A DNA stretch of 64,000 nucleotides from Rhodospirillales bacterium (GCA_014859895.1 JACZKS010000025.1:1-64000); one strand, 5' to 3'; counted from the first letter of the stretch, positions 27,765 to 36,717 are shown. Made by a program: numbers and translations. Notes: a model not told the origin generated them from the sequence alone.

Positions 27765-29267
27765 TTATTCGCTCCAACCCATGCGGTTGAGGAACATGCT
27801 TTCGTTGGGGGTCGGCGTCCATTTGAGCTGCTTGGCGCCGCCGTAGATGATGGCGTCGGCGTAGAGCGGGATCACCGGGACTTCTTCGCGCACGAGCTTG
27901 TGCACGTCGCCATAGAGTCCCTTGCGCCTGGCCTCGTCGGGTTCGCTGCGCGCCGCCGCCAGAAGCTGGTCGATCTTGTCGTTCTTGACCCGTGACCAGG
28001 CGCTGCTCGAATGGAGCAGCGGGAACATGATGCCATCGGCGTCCTGGCAGGCGCACGACCAGCGACTGAAGGTCAGCATGGGCGCAACATCCTGTGCGCT
28101 CTGCTGGCCCTGCAGCCAGGTTGCCATGTCGGTCATCTTGATCTGCACGTTGAGACCGATGTCGGCCAGCATTTGCTGGATCGCCTGCACGACACGCTGA
28201 TCGTAGACCGGCGCGGTGGCCAGCTCCATCGGCGTCTTGGCCGCGGCACCCATCTGGGCCACCAGTTCCTTGGCCTTCTTGACATCGTAGGGGATGGAGT
28301 CAACACCATCCGCCCAGCCGAAGTGGAAGGGGGACACCAGTTCGCCGACCACCCGCGGATACTTCATGAGGATGCCCTCGACGATGCCTTCCTTGTCGAT
28401 GGCATGGGCGATGGCCAGGCGCATGCGGACGTCGTTCAGTGGCGCCTTGAAGCTGTTCATGGCGAAATAGGCGACGCGTTCGGTCTGCACCGTCAGAACT
28501 TTGGCCCGGCCGGATTTCTCGACCTGCTGGGCGAGGTCGGAGTTGAGGGTGACGACGAGGTCCGAGGTGCCGGCAAGAAGGTTGGCGACGCGCGTTGCTG
28601 CATCGGGAACGCCACGGAAGAGGGCGGTCTTGAAGGCACCCTTATCGCCCCAGTAGGCGTCATTGCGGCTGAGTGTCACCTGGACGCCGCGCTGCCAGGT
28701 TTCAAGCCGGTAGGGGCCGCTGCCGACCGGCTTGACGTTGAATTCGTCCTTGCCGACTTTCTCGACCACGTGCTTGGGCACGATCGACAGCTTGACGAGC
28801 TGGGCGAGCAACGCCGGATAGGCGCCGTCGGTCGTCAGCTTGACGGTATTCGCGCCGGTCGCTTCGGCCTTGATGATCTTGTTGAACTGGCCGAGCTGTG
28901 GGCTGCCGAACGCCGGATCGGTGATGCGCTTCACGCTGTAGACGACGTCATCCATGGTCAGCGGCGTGCCGTCATGGAACTTGACGTCGCTGCGGAACGT
29001 GAACTCGATCTCGGTGTCGGAAAGCCGCTTCCACGACGTTGCCAGCTGCGGGACGATCTGGCCCGCGTTGTCGCGGGTCACCACGTTGTCGAAGACGTTA
29101 CGATAGACCCAATAGCTGTCCGGGTTCCACTGCAGGTGCGGGTCCAGCGTGGCCGGCTCGTTAACGAGATCGATGATGACTTGGTCCTTGGCATGCACGG
29201 CTCCCGCCGCAACCGCCAATGCCAGCCCGATCGCGGCCGCGCGCGCCAATATGCGTGTGTCGCTCAT
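27765..29267 (-). CDS. extracellular solute-binding protein family 5 (DppA/OppA-like), copy B
   Basis: 500 residues. Signal peptide MSDTRILARAAAIGLALAVAAGAVHA then KDQVIIDLVNEPATLDPHLQWNPDSY, nearly the same as copy A. The Lys/Gln substitutions between copies fall mostly outside the conserved ligand-proximal segments, so overlapping specificity is likely. ATG 29267 overlaps the stop of the GntR gene (ATGA), with GAGGGGA further upstream. Being first in the transporter unit and followed by a hairpin fits high expression. Confidence 0.9.
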   Translation of the reverse strand: MSDTRILARAAAIGLALAVAAGAVHAKDQVIIDLVNEPATLDPHLQWNPDSYWVYRNVFDNVVTRDNAGQIVPQLATSWKRLSDTEIEFTFRSDVKFHDGTPLTMDDVVYSVKRITDPAFGSPQLGQFNKIIKAEATGANTVKLTTDGAYPALLAQLVKLSIVPKHVVEKVGKDEFNVKPVGSGPYRLETWQRGVQVTLSRNDAYWGDKGAFKTALFRGVPDAATRVANLLAGTSDLVVTLNSDLAQQVEKSGRAKVLTVQTERVAYFAMNSFKAPLNDVRMRLAIAHAIDKEGIVEGILMKYPRVVGELVSPFHFGWADGVDSIPYDVKKAKELVAQMGAAAKTPMELATAPVYDQRVVQAIQQMLADIGLNVQIKMTDMATWLQGQQSAQDVAPMLTFSRWSCACQDADGIMFPLLHSSSAWSRVKNDKIDQLLAAARSEPDEARRKGLYGDVHKLVREEVPVIPLYADAIIYGGAKQLKWTPTPNESMFLNRMGWSE

Positions 29268-30064
29268 GAGTACGCTCCCCTCGGTTTGATGAGTGTGTGA
29301 TCATTCCCCTCCACACTTCGCGGCTTTTGCTTTCTGCGTTGTCCCTTATCCGCGGGTTCATGCCCGCTTGATCCGATTTCGGCCGGGTCGGAAAGTAGGA
29401 CCCGTCCCACGAAGATCTCAAAATCATCGACGGCCGCCAGCCGTTCGGCCCGAACGGCGTCGCGATTCCCGGCCTTCAGGGCCGCCGCCAAAGGCGCGGG
29501 GTCTGGCATCGCCAGCCGCGCGGCGTTCCGTCCCTCGAGAAACCGCACGGTTCGCTCGGAATGATCCCACAACTCGTGCAGCCAGCGCTGGACAAACGGG
29601 TTGGACTGGGCCGCTATCAGGTTGAGGAGCTCGCGTTCGTATTGACGGGCGGCCAGTAGCGGCTGAGGTTCGGTCTGTCGGCGCATGGCCTGGATGATCG
29701 GCACGAGATCATTCACCCGGCGCAGTTCGGCCTCGGCCGGGCAGACGTCGGCCAGGGTCGGCTCAACCAGCCGGCGCGCCTGGATCAGGCTGCCGATCGT
29801 CGCGCCGGTGATCGGGCGAACCCGCCAGCCCTTGCGCGTGATTGGCTGCACGAGCCCTTCCCCGGCCAGCCGGGCAAGGGCGGTGCGGGTTGCCGCTTTG
29901 GCCAGATTGAAGGCATCGCCCAGCGCGGTTTCCGTGACAAGCGAGCCGGGCGCGATCTCACACCACAGGATGGCGTCACGAAGGCGCCGTTCCGCGAACA
30001 GCACCTTTTGCTGAGGACCCGGCAGGGCTGGCGGGCGCAGGATTGGCGTCGAGCGATCAAGCAT
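29264..30064 (-). CDS. GntR-family transcriptional regulator (FCD-like)
   Basis: 266 residues. N-terminal winged helix: LRDAILWCEIAPGSLVTETALGDAFNLAKAATRTALARLAGEGLVQPITRKGWRVRPIT pattern. The GntR HTH is recognisable although PPAS-type SRTPVR recognition residues are replaced by AKAATRTAL. The C-terminal helical domain is FCD-like (IQARRLVEPTLADVC, AARQYERELLNLIA). A 25-residue polar tail follows. It overlaps copy B by 4 bp and so is the first gene of, or a member of, the operon it probably regulates. Confidence 0.82.
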   Translation of the reverse strand: MLDRSTPILRPPALPGPQQKVLFAERRLRDAILWCEIAPGSLVTETALGDAFNLAKAATRTALARLAGEGLVQPITRKGWRVRPITGATIGSLIQARRLVEPTLADVCPAEAELRRVNDLVPIIQAMRRQTEPQPLLAARQYERELLNLIAAQSNPFVQRWLHELWDHSERTVRFLEGRNAARLAMPDPAPLAAALKAGNRDAVRAERLAAVDDFEIFVGRVLLSDPAEIGSSGHEPADKGQRRKQKPRSVEGNDHTLIKPRGAYS

Positions 30065-30114
30065 CCTCGAAGAATAGCCGCCTGCTGAAATGTCGCAAGC
30101 GCTTTTTTGACATG

Positions 30115-31431
30115 TCAGGCTGCGGCGGTCGGCTCCCGCAGCAGCCCGAGGATGACACGGTCGGTTTCCTTCATTCCCGGGTCGTTGAGGATGCCGAGGT
30201 TGCGGATCGTCTCCTCGATGGTCCGACCGACGATGCCGTCCCCGCAGGGAACAAAGGCGTCGCGCAACGCCAAATGGGCGAACTGCACCGCCGTTGCCGC
30301 CACCGTGCTGACCTTGTAGGCGCAGGACAGCTTGGCGCCGTCGCACAACATGCCGGAGAAGGTCCCGATCACCGACTGCATGGCCTGGACCATGGCCTCG
30401 ACGGAACCGTCCAACAGATAGACGGTGGCGGCGGCGACGCCGGTTGCCGGCGCGATGGCGCAGCCGCAATAGGAGGTCAGGCGCCCGGTCTGGGCTTTTA
30501 CGTAGATGGCGAGGATCGAAGCCAGGGCCAGAGCCCGGCATCGGCGTTCGTCATCGGCGCCCAGTTCCTCGGCGACGACGTCGATGCCGACGAAGGCCGT
30601 GATGCCGTGATTGCCGCTGCCCGACAGCGCATAGACAGGTACCGGAAACCCCCGCATCCGGGCTTCGGAGGCCGCCGCCGTCATCGTCTGGACCTTGCCG
30701 ACCATCGCGTTGCAGGATGCTTGCCCCTGGGTAAGGGTCCGCAAGGCGGGCCCCAGCGTCGATTCGTCGTTCTCGAAATCCGTCGTCGCGGCCTCCCGGT
30801 TCGTGCGGGCCGCCTCCAGCAGGAATCCCAACGCCGACGTATCCATCGCCAGCACGTCCCGGATCAGGTCGCGGACCGGGGCGGCGGCCAATCGCGACAA
30901 TGAAAGGTCGTCGTCATCGTCAAGATCTGACGCCGTGTCGGAAGCCAGCAAGGCGCCATCGCGCCGGATCTCGATGATCCGGGAATGTCTCTGGCAGATC
31001 GTGACACTCGCGCTGTGGCTCCCCGCGCTTGCGTCGGCCCGCAGGAAGACGGGGTCCGGCGCCTTGGGATCGAAGTCCACGGAAACTCTGCCGCTTTGGA
31101 CGAGACGGCGGGCCTCGGCCGCATTGGGCCCGTTTACGCCATTCAGGATATTGAGACCCAACTGGCTTTGCCGGATCAGGGCGCCCAGCGCGCTGGCGTG
31201 GGCCAACCCCTTGAGGGGAGTGCCGGGGATGGCGACCGAGATGCCGTTCTTGTAAACGTTCGGACTGACGAGCATGCGCAACGTGTCGGGAGCCGTCCCC
31301 AAAACTTCGGCGGCCTTGGCGGCAACCAGGGCCGCGGCGCCAAGCTCGGTGCATCCCATCGCCGGGCGGATTTCCGATTTCAGAAGACCGACCAGAAAAT
31401 CGCTATCTGGCGGCCGAACCCGGTCAAGCAT
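30115..31431 (-). CDS. L-cysteine desulfidase / UPF0597 (CyuA/YhaM-CdsB type) family protein
   Basis: 438 residues. Family hallmarks: IRPAMGCTELGAAALVAAKA near the N-terminus, SGSGNHGITAFVGI, SYCGCAIAPATGVAAA, and MLCDGAKLSCAYK; the spaced Cys residues correspond to the [4Fe-4S] ligands of this group. Members break L-cysteine into pyruvate, ammonia and sulfide in the cytoplasm, usually under anoxic conditions. ATG 31431 has GGAGAACGGCA upstream, unlike ATG 31476. The divergent Lrp-type gene matches the known arrangement of a cysteine-responsive Lrp regulator with this enzyme. It is 50 bp upstream of the GntR gene in the same direction, so it may lead the long operon. Confidence 0.87.
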   Translation of the reverse strand: MLDRVRPPDSDFLVGLLKSEIRPAMGCTELGAAALVAAKAAEVLGTAPDTLRMLVSPNVYKNGISVAIPGTPLKGLAHASALGALIRQSQLGLNILNGVNGPNAAEARRLVQSGRVSVDFDPKAPDPVFLRADASAGSHSASVTICQRHSRIIEIRRDGALLASDTASDLDDDDDLSLSRLAAAPVRDLIRDVLAMDTSALGFLLEAARTNREAATTDFENDESTLGPALRTLTQGQASCNAMVGKVQTMTAAASEARMRGFPVPVYALSGSGNHGITAFVGIDVVAEELGADDERRCRALALASILAIYVKAQTGRLTSYCGCAIAPATGVAAATVYLLDGSVEAMVQAMQSVIGTFSGMLCDGAKLSCAYKVSTVAATAVQFAHLALRDAFVPCGDGIVGRTIEETIRNLGILNDPGMKETDRVILGLLREPTAAA

Positions 31432-31545
31432 TGCCGTTCTCCACGTGTCGATCGCCCATAGAGTGGGCGGTTTCATCCAGGGATGGACGATACCAGCGGC
31501 GACGGGAAAATTGCTTGCAAACTATTGCGCGAATTTCTTCCAATA

Positions 31546-31560
31546 TAGAAAATTATTGCC
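31546..31560. promoter_or_regulatory. Lrp-like site in the cdsB-lrp divergent region
   Basis: TAGAAAATTATTGCC matches the E. coli Lrp consensus YAGHAWATTWTDCTR at 12 of 15 positions. It lies between the divergent cysteine desulfidase and Lrp-type genes, next to an 18-bp palindrome. Confidence 0.45.
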
Positions 31561-31578
31561 TATATATAGCTATATATA
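31561..31578. promoter_or_regulatory. 18-bp perfect AT palindrome upstream of the Lrp-type gene
   Basis: TATATATAGCTATATATA, a perfect palindrome three bases before the AAGGAA ribosome-binding site of the Lrp-type gene. It could act as an operator, or be melted promoter DNA; its symmetry in otherwise GC-rich DNA stands out. Confidence 0.45.
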
Positions 31579-31591
31579 AAAAGGAAATGCC

Positions 31592-32053
31592 ATGGATAGC
31601 ATAGACAGGAAAATTCTGTCCCTTCTCCAGGTGGATGCGGCCTTGCCCGTGTCCCAGGTTGCCGAACAGGTTGGGCTTTCCCCGACCCCCTGCTGGCGTC
31701 GCATCCAGAAGTTGGAGAGTGCGGGCGTCATCCGGGCGCGGGTTGCGCTGCTCGATCCCGAAAAGATGAATGTCGGCGTGACCGTCTTCATCGCCATCCG
31801 CACCAGCCACCATTCCGCCGAATGGCTGGCCCGCTTTCAGGCGGTCGTTGCCGATATCCCGGAAATCACCGAGTTTTATCGCATGAGCGGCGACATCGAC
31901 TACCTGCTCCGCGCGGTGGTGCCGGATATCGCCGCCTACGACAGCGTCTACAAGCGGCTGATCGAGGGGATCGAGTTGAACGACGTCACCTCGATGTTCG
32001 CCATGGAAACGATCAAATGGACCACCGTGCTGCCGGTGACCTACGCCGAGTGA
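31592..32053 (+). CDS. Lrp/AsnC-family regulator, probably cysteine-responsive
   Basis: 153 residues. N-terminal HTH MDSIDRKILSLLQVDAALPVSQVAEQVGLSPTPCWRRIQKLESAG and C-terminal RAM ligand-binding domain (VFIAIRT, FYRMSGDIDYLLRAVVPD). SPTPCWRRIQKLE is shared with DecR/CyuR-type members that respond to cysteine. The gene diverges from the L-cysteine desulfidase gene, the same pairing logic as cysteine-responsive Lrp proteins with CyuA. SD AAGGAA precedes ATG 31592. It probably activates desulfidase when cysteine is abundant. Confidence 0.87.
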   Translation: MDSIDRKILSLLQVDAALPVSQVAEQVGLSPTPCWRRIQKLESAGVIRARVALLDPEKMNVGVTVFIAIRTSHHSAEWLARFQAVVADIPEITEFYRMSGDIDYLLRAVVPDIAAYDSVYKRLIEGIELNDVTSMFAMETIKWTTVLPVTYAE

Positions 32054-32063
32054 TTGCCGGTGC

Positions 32064-32090
32064 GAATTCGGTTTAACCGGGACCGAATTC
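32064..32090. promoter_or_regulatory. inverted repeat upstream of xdhA, candidate operator
   Basis: Perfect 9-bp arms GAATTCGGT and ACCGAATTC around a 9-nt spacer, 67 bp before xdhA. The inner GGTTTAACC is also near-symmetric. No T-tract follows, so it is not a terminator for the Lrp-type gene. A purine-responsive regulator binding here is a plausible inference. Confidence 0.5.
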
Positions 32091-32157
32091 CAGCCAAAAT
32101 CGACTGTTTGCGCACAGACGTTCCCATATACACGGATCGCCACAAGCGGATGGACCC

Positions 32158-33606
32158 ATGCGGACGGAAATACGATTTCTTCTGAACGGCCAATCGCGAC
32201 GCGTCACGGGAATTGCCCCCCACACGATGCTGCTCGATTGGCTGCGTTCGCAAGGCCTGACCGCCGTCAAGGAAGGGTGCGCGGAAGGTGATTGCGGCGC
32301 CTGTTCCGTCCTTATCGGCATGCCGGCGGCCGACGGCCGATCCCTGACGTGGCTTGCTGTGAACTCCTGCATCCTGATGCTGCCCCAGGTGGATGGCTGT
32401 GCCGTCGTCACGGCGGAAGGGCTGGTCGGCGCCGATGGCATGCCGCACCCGGCCCAAACGGCGTTGGCCGACACCCACGGCACCCAATGCGGCTTCTGTT
32501 CGCCGGGTTTCGCGGTTGCCTTGGCCGCCCTGTCCCGCCGGCCGGAGCGGGACGACGAAACGATCCTCGATGCCGTCGCCGGGAATCTCTGCCGCTGCAC
32601 CGGTTACCAGCCGATCCTCCAGGCGGCGCGGGTCCTGCCGGTCATCGAGGCCACGTCCGAGGAGGCAGTCATGGCCGCCGCTCTTTGCGCCGATTGCGCG
32701 GAGCCTTTGGATTACGGGGTCGACGGACGGCGTTTCGTCGCTCCCCATTCCCTGGACGACTTCCTGGCGGCGTTGGAGGAACATCCCGACGCTTGGATCT
32801 TGGCCGGGGGAACGGACCTCGGGCTGCGCGTCACCAAGCGCCACGAGGAGCCGGCCTGCGTGCTGTCCCTGGCCCGTATCCCCGAGTTGCATGAAATCCG
32901 TCGGGGCGAGAGGGACACGGTGATCGGCGCCGCCGTTTCCTATGCCGACGCCCTGGAAGCCGTCACCACCCTGGCGCCGTCGTTTGGCGAGATGGTGCGT
33001 CGCATCGGCGCCGCGCAGATCCGCGCCATGGGAACCTTCGGCGGCAACATCGGCAACGCCTCGCCGATCGGCGACACCCTGCCGCCGCTCATCGCATTGG
33101 GCGCGACGGTCGAGACCGTCTCCCGGCGGGGGCGGCGGAGCATTCCGATGGAAGACTTCATTGTCGGGTATCGCAAGACGGTTCTGGGGGCGGGCGAGAT
33201 CATCGCCGCCGTGCGGGTGCCCTATCCCCAACCGACGACCTGGGTTCGCGTCTATAAGGTCGCCCGGCGGATCGACCAGGACATCTCGGCGGTGTCCGCA
33301 GCCTTTGCCCTTGATGTGGAGGATGGCCGGGTGGTCGGTGCGCGCGTGGCCTACGGCGGGGTGGCGGACCGCCCGGTGCGGGCGCGCGACGTCGAGGCCG
33401 CGTTGACGGGCCGCGCGTGGAGCCTGGAAACGGCCCGGGCCGCCGCTCCGGCGGTGCGTCGTTCGGTGAGCCCGATCGACGATGCCCGCGGCAGTGCCGC
33501 CTATCGCACCGCCGTCTGCGTCAATCTGCTGGAACGCCTGTGGTGGGAAACGGCGGGACCGGCTGGCGTCCCGTCCACTCTGGGTGCCTTGGAGGAAGTC
33601 GCGTGA
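32158..33606 (+). CDS. xdhA: xanthine dehydrogenase small subunit (2Fe-2S and FAD domains)
   Basis: 482 residues. The first [2Fe-2S] cluster has C41, C46, C49, C71 (GCAEGDCGAC, NSCILML); the second has C111, C114, C145, C147 (CGFCSPGF, NLCRCTGY). A FAD-binding module follows (ILAGGTDLGLRV, IRAMGTFGGNIGNASPIGD), then a CO-dehydrogenase flavoprotein C-terminal domain. XdhA passes electrons from molybdenum to NAD+ during hypoxanthine/xanthine oxidation in the cytoplasm. Stop overlaps xdhB start (GTGA). Weak SD precedes ATG 32158. Confidence 0.93.
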   Translation: MRTEIRFLLNGQSRRVTGIAPHTMLLDWLRSQGLTAVKEGCAEGDCGACSVLIGMPAADGRSLTWLAVNSCILMLPQVDGCAVVTAEGLVGADGMPHPAQTALADTHGTQCGFCSPGFAVALAALSRRPERDDETILDAVAGNLCRCTGYQPILQAARVLPVIEATSEEAVMAAALCADCAEPLDYGVDGRRFVAPHSLDDFLAALEEHPDAWILAGGTDLGLRVTKRHEEPACVLSLARIPELHEIRRGERDTVIGAAVSYADALEAVTTLAPSFGEMVRRIGAAQIRAMGTFGGNIGNASPIGDTLPPLIALGATVETVSRRGRRSIPMEDFIVGYRKTVLGAGEIIAAVRVPYPQPTTWVRVYKVARRIDQDISAVSAAFALDVEDGRVVGARVAYGGVADRPVRARDVEAALTGRAWSLETARAAAPAVRRSVSPIDDARGSAAYRTAVCVNLLERLWWETAGPAGVPSTLGALEEVA

Positions 33607-35960
33607 CTCCCGATACCACCCCGTCCTCCGTGGCTTCGCGCCGCGTGCACGTCGAGGCTCCCCACGATAGCGCCGTCAAGCACGTGACCGGCGAGGCGCG
33701 CTATGTCGACGACATGCCGGAACCCAAGGGCTGCCTGCACGCGCATCTCGTCGTCAGTCCCTGGGCTCATGCCCGTTTGACGACCGTCGATGCCCAGCCG
33801 GCGCTGGCTCTGTCCGGCGTCCATGCGGTGGTGACGGCGGCCGACATTCCCGGAGTCAACGACATCGGGCCGATTGTTCCCGGCGAGCCGTTGCTGGCGG
33901 AAGCCGTCGTCGAGTATGTCGGCCATCCGATTGCCGCCGTGGCCGCCGAAACTCCCGCCCTGGCCCGTCGCGCGGCCTCCCTGGTGCGGGTCGAAGGAGC
34001 GCCGTTGCCCGCGGTTCTCGACCTGCGCGCCGCCTATGAAAGCGAACACTGGCTGCGCAAGCCGGTGGAAATGCACCGGGGCACGCCGGAAACGGTCCTG
34101 CCCACGGCCCCCATCGTGCTCACCGGTGAACTGGAAGTGGGCGGGCAGGATCATTTCTACCTGGAAACCCAGGTCGCCCTGGCGATCCCCCAGGAAGACC
34201 GGGACATGGTGATTCATAGCGCCACCCAGCACCCGACCGATGTGCAGCATTTGGTGGCCCGTCTGCTGGGTGTTCCGCAGCACGCCGTGATGGTCGAGGT
34301 GCGGCGCATGGGGGGTGGCTTCGGCGGCAAGGAAAGCCAGGCGACCCTGATCGCCGGCATCGCCGCCGTCCTGGCGCGCCGCACCGGGCGGCCAGTGAAA
34401 CTGCGCCTGGATCGGGACACCGACATGATCGTGACCGGCAAGCGCCACGATTTCCTGCTGCGCTGGCGGGTGGGGGTCGAACGGGATGGCCGCATCCTCG
34501 CCGTCGACATGGATCTCGCCGCCCGCTGCGGCTGGTCCGTCGATCTGTCGCCCGCCGTCATCTCGCGGGCGCTCAGCCACGCCGACAACGCCTATTTCTA
34601 TCCGCACGTCAGGCTACGCGGCCTGGCCTGCAAAACCAACACCCAGTCCAACACCGCCTTCCGGGGATTTGGGGGGCCGCAAGGCATGATCGGCGCCGAG
34701 GCGATGATGGATCAGATTTCCCGCTCGCTCGGCCTGGATCCGCTTGAGGTGCGGCGTTTGAACTTCTATGCGCCCGGTACCGATCGCGATCTGACCCCCT
34801 ATCACCAGCGGGTCGAGCATTTCCGGTTGCCGGACATGGTCGAGCGCATCCTGGCTTCCGCCGACTACGCCGCCAGGCGCAAGGCCGTCGACGCCTTCAA
34901 CGCAGCGAGCCCGGTCATCCGCAAGGGCCTGGCGCTGTCGCCGGTGAAGTTCGGGATTTCGTTCAACAAGGTCGAGTTGAACCAGGCCGGCGCCCTGGTC
35001 CATGTCTATACCGACGGCTCGATCCGCCTGAACCACGGCGGCACCGAGATGGGGCAGGGCCTGTTCGTCAAGGTCGCGCAGGTAGTGGCGGAAGTCTTTT
35101 CGGTGCCGCTCGACACCATCAAGGTCACCGCCACGACCACCGACAAGGTACCGAACACCTCGGCCACCGCTGCCTCCTCGGGTTCCGATCTCAACGGCAT
35201 GGCGGCAATGGCCGCGGCCGAAACCATCAAGGGAAGGCTGGTCGGGTTTGCCGCCGAACATTTCGACGTCTCCGCCGACGATGTGACCTTCGCCGATGGC
35301 ATGGTCCGCGCGGGGAACCATGCCGTGACCTTCGCCGAACTGATCCGCATGGCCTACGCGGCCAGGATTTCCCTTTCCTCGACCGGCTATTACCGGACGC
35401 CGAAGATCCATTTCGATCTCGCCACCATGCGGGGCCACCCCTTCTTCTATTACGCCCTCGGCGTGGCGGTATCCGAAGTGGCCATCGATACCCTGACCGG
35501 CGAGTGGAAGGCGCTCAGGACCGACATCCTGCACGACGTCGGGGCCTCGTTGAATCCGGCCATCGACCGCGGCCAGGTTGAGGGAGGCTTCATCCAGGGG
35601 CTGGGTTGGCTGACCCTGGAGGAACTGGTCTGGGACAAGGATGGCCGGTTGCTCACGCATGCCCCCTCGACCTACAAAATCCCCACCGGCCGCGACCTGC
35701 CGCTCGATTTCCGGGTCGACCTGCTGGCTGACGCGCCAAACGAGGCGCCCACGGTCTTTCGCTCGAAGGCGGTGGGGGAGCCGCCGCTGATGCTGGCGAT
35801 CTCGGTATGGCTGGCGCTGCGCGACGCCGTCGCCTCGCTGGCGCCCGTCGGCTACGTACCCGAGCTTCACGCCCCGGCGACGCCGGAACGCATCCTGTGG
35901 GCCGTCATGGCGGCGCGGGTGGCGACGGAAGCCAAGGACACGGCCAACGAGCATGCATGA
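33603..35960 (+). CDS. xdhB: xanthine dehydrogenase large (molybdopterin) subunit
   Basis: 785 residues, GTG start at 33603 overlapping the xdhA stop. Motifs of the molybdenum hydroxylase: RMGGGFGGKESQ, FRGFGGPQGM (substrate/MoCo loop), GGTEMGQGLFVKVAQVVAE and the catalytic Glu in SKAVGEPPLM. Catalyses hydroxylation of hypoxanthine and xanthine to urate. Length and start match the family; an earlier in-frame ORF belongs to no protein. Needs XdhC for sulfurated cofactor insertion, encoded next. Confidence 0.94.
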   Translation: MTPDTTPSSVASRRVHVEAPHDSAVKHVTGEARYVDDMPEPKGCLHAHLVVSPWAHARLTTVDAQPALALSGVHAVVTAADIPGVNDIGPIVPGEPLLAEAVVEYVGHPIAAVAAETPALARRAASLVRVEGAPLPAVLDLRAAYESEHWLRKPVEMHRGTPETVLPTAPIVLTGELEVGGQDHFYLETQVALAIPQEDRDMVIHSATQHPTDVQHLVARLLGVPQHAVMVEVRRMGGGFGGKESQATLIAGIAAVLARRTGRPVKLRLDRDTDMIVTGKRHDFLLRWRVGVERDGRILAVDMDLAARCGWSVDLSPAVISRALSHADNAYFYPHVRLRGLACKTNTQSNTAFRGFGGPQGMIGAEAMMDQISRSLGLDPLEVRRLNFYAPGTDRDLTPYHQRVEHFRLPDMVERILASADYAARRKAVDAFNAASPVIRKGLALSPVKFGISFNKVELNQAGALVHVYTDGSIRLNHGGTEMGQGLFVKVAQVVAEVFSVPLDTIKVTATTTDKVPNTSATAASSGSDLNGMAAMAAAETIKGRLVGFAAEHFDVSADDVTFADGMVRAGNHAVTFAELIRMAYAARISLSSTGYYRTPKIHFDLATMRGHPFFYYALGVAVSEVAIDTLTGEWKALRTDILHDVGASLNPAIDRGQVEGGFIQGLGWLTLEELVWDKDGRLLTHAPSTYKIPTGRDLPLDFRVDLLADAPNEAPTVFRSKAVGEPPLMLAISVWLALRDAVASLAPVGYVPELHAPATPERILWAVMAARVATEAKDTANEHA

Positions 35961-36717
35961 CTGGCGCCGGGCATTGATCGATCTGGAAACAGCAGGCATT
36001 CCCCATGTCCTGGTGACCATCGTAACGGCCCAGGGTTCAACCCCGCGCGCGGCGGGAACGAAGATGGTCGTAACCGCCGACGGCCAAGCCGACACCATCG
36101 GCGGCGGGACGCTGGAACGCCAGGCCATCGACAGGGCGCGCCGCCTGCTGGCGGAGGGCGCGGCCGAGCCCATCCTCGAAAAGCAGATTCTCGGCATCGA
36201 ACAGGACCAGTGTTGCGGCGGCGCGACGACGCTGCTGTTCGAACCGCTGATGGTGCCGACCCTGCGGTTGGCCCTGTTCGGCGCCGGCCACGTCGGCCGG
36301 GCACTGGTCCGCCTGCTGGAGGGAACGGATACCTACGTGCTGTGGATCGACGAGCGGCCTGAATTACTGAACGAGCCGCTGCCGGGGCGCACGCCGTTGC
36401 GCATCGTCGCCGATCCCGCCGCTGAAGTGGCCACCCTGCCGGCAGGGATGCATGTGCGGGTCATGACCCACAGCCACAGCCGCGACTTCGAAATCATCGA
36501 TGCGTTGCTGGCCCGCGACGATCTGGCTTCGATCGGCCTGATCGGTTCCAAGTCCAAGTGGGCGAACTTCCGTTCCCGTCTGCGCAAAATGGGCGTGGCG
36601 GAGGAGGATCTCGATGCCGTCATCTGCCCGATCGGCCTTCCCGGGGTCGGCGGCAAGCGGCCGGCCGAGATCGCCATCTCGGTGGCGGCGGAATTGCTGA
36701 GTCTGCGCTCGTCGTAG
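35953..36717 (+). CDS. xdhC: XdhC, molybdenum cofactor insertion chaperone for xanthine dehydrogenase
   Basis: 254 residues. N-terminal GSTPRAAGTKMVVTADG and GGGTLERQAI, the CCGG motif with Cys (DQCCGGATTLL), then a Rossmann-like LALFGAGHVGRAL and RIGSKSKW/GLPGVGGKRPAEIAISVAAEL-type C-terminal signature. XdhC binds the molybdenum cofactor and promotes its sulfuration before insertion into XdhB. Overlaps xdhB by 8 bp, so coupled. Confidence 0.92.
   Translation: MHDWRRALIDLETAGIPHVLVTIVTAQGSTPRAAGTKMVVTADGQADTIGGGTLERQAIDRARRLLAEGAAEPILEKQILGIEQDQCCGGATTLLFEPLMVPTLRLALFGAGHVGRALVRLLEGTDTYVLWIDERPELLNEPLPGRTPLRIVADPAAEVATLPAGMHVRVMTHSHSRDFEIIDALLARDDLASIGLIGSKSKWANFRSRLRKMGVAEEDLDAVICPIGLPGVGGKRPAEIAISVAAELLSLRSS

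Noticed and set aside
26170..29267. Tandem binding-protein genes as a mobile element or assembly duplication
   Set aside because: The copies differ by roughly a quarter of residues, have different signal peptides and a unique spacer, so they are an old gene duplication.
32064..32090. Inverted repeat after the Lrp-type gene read as its terminator
   Set aside because: No T-tract follows and the arms are AT/GC mixed with a 9-nt spacer; operator is more plausible.
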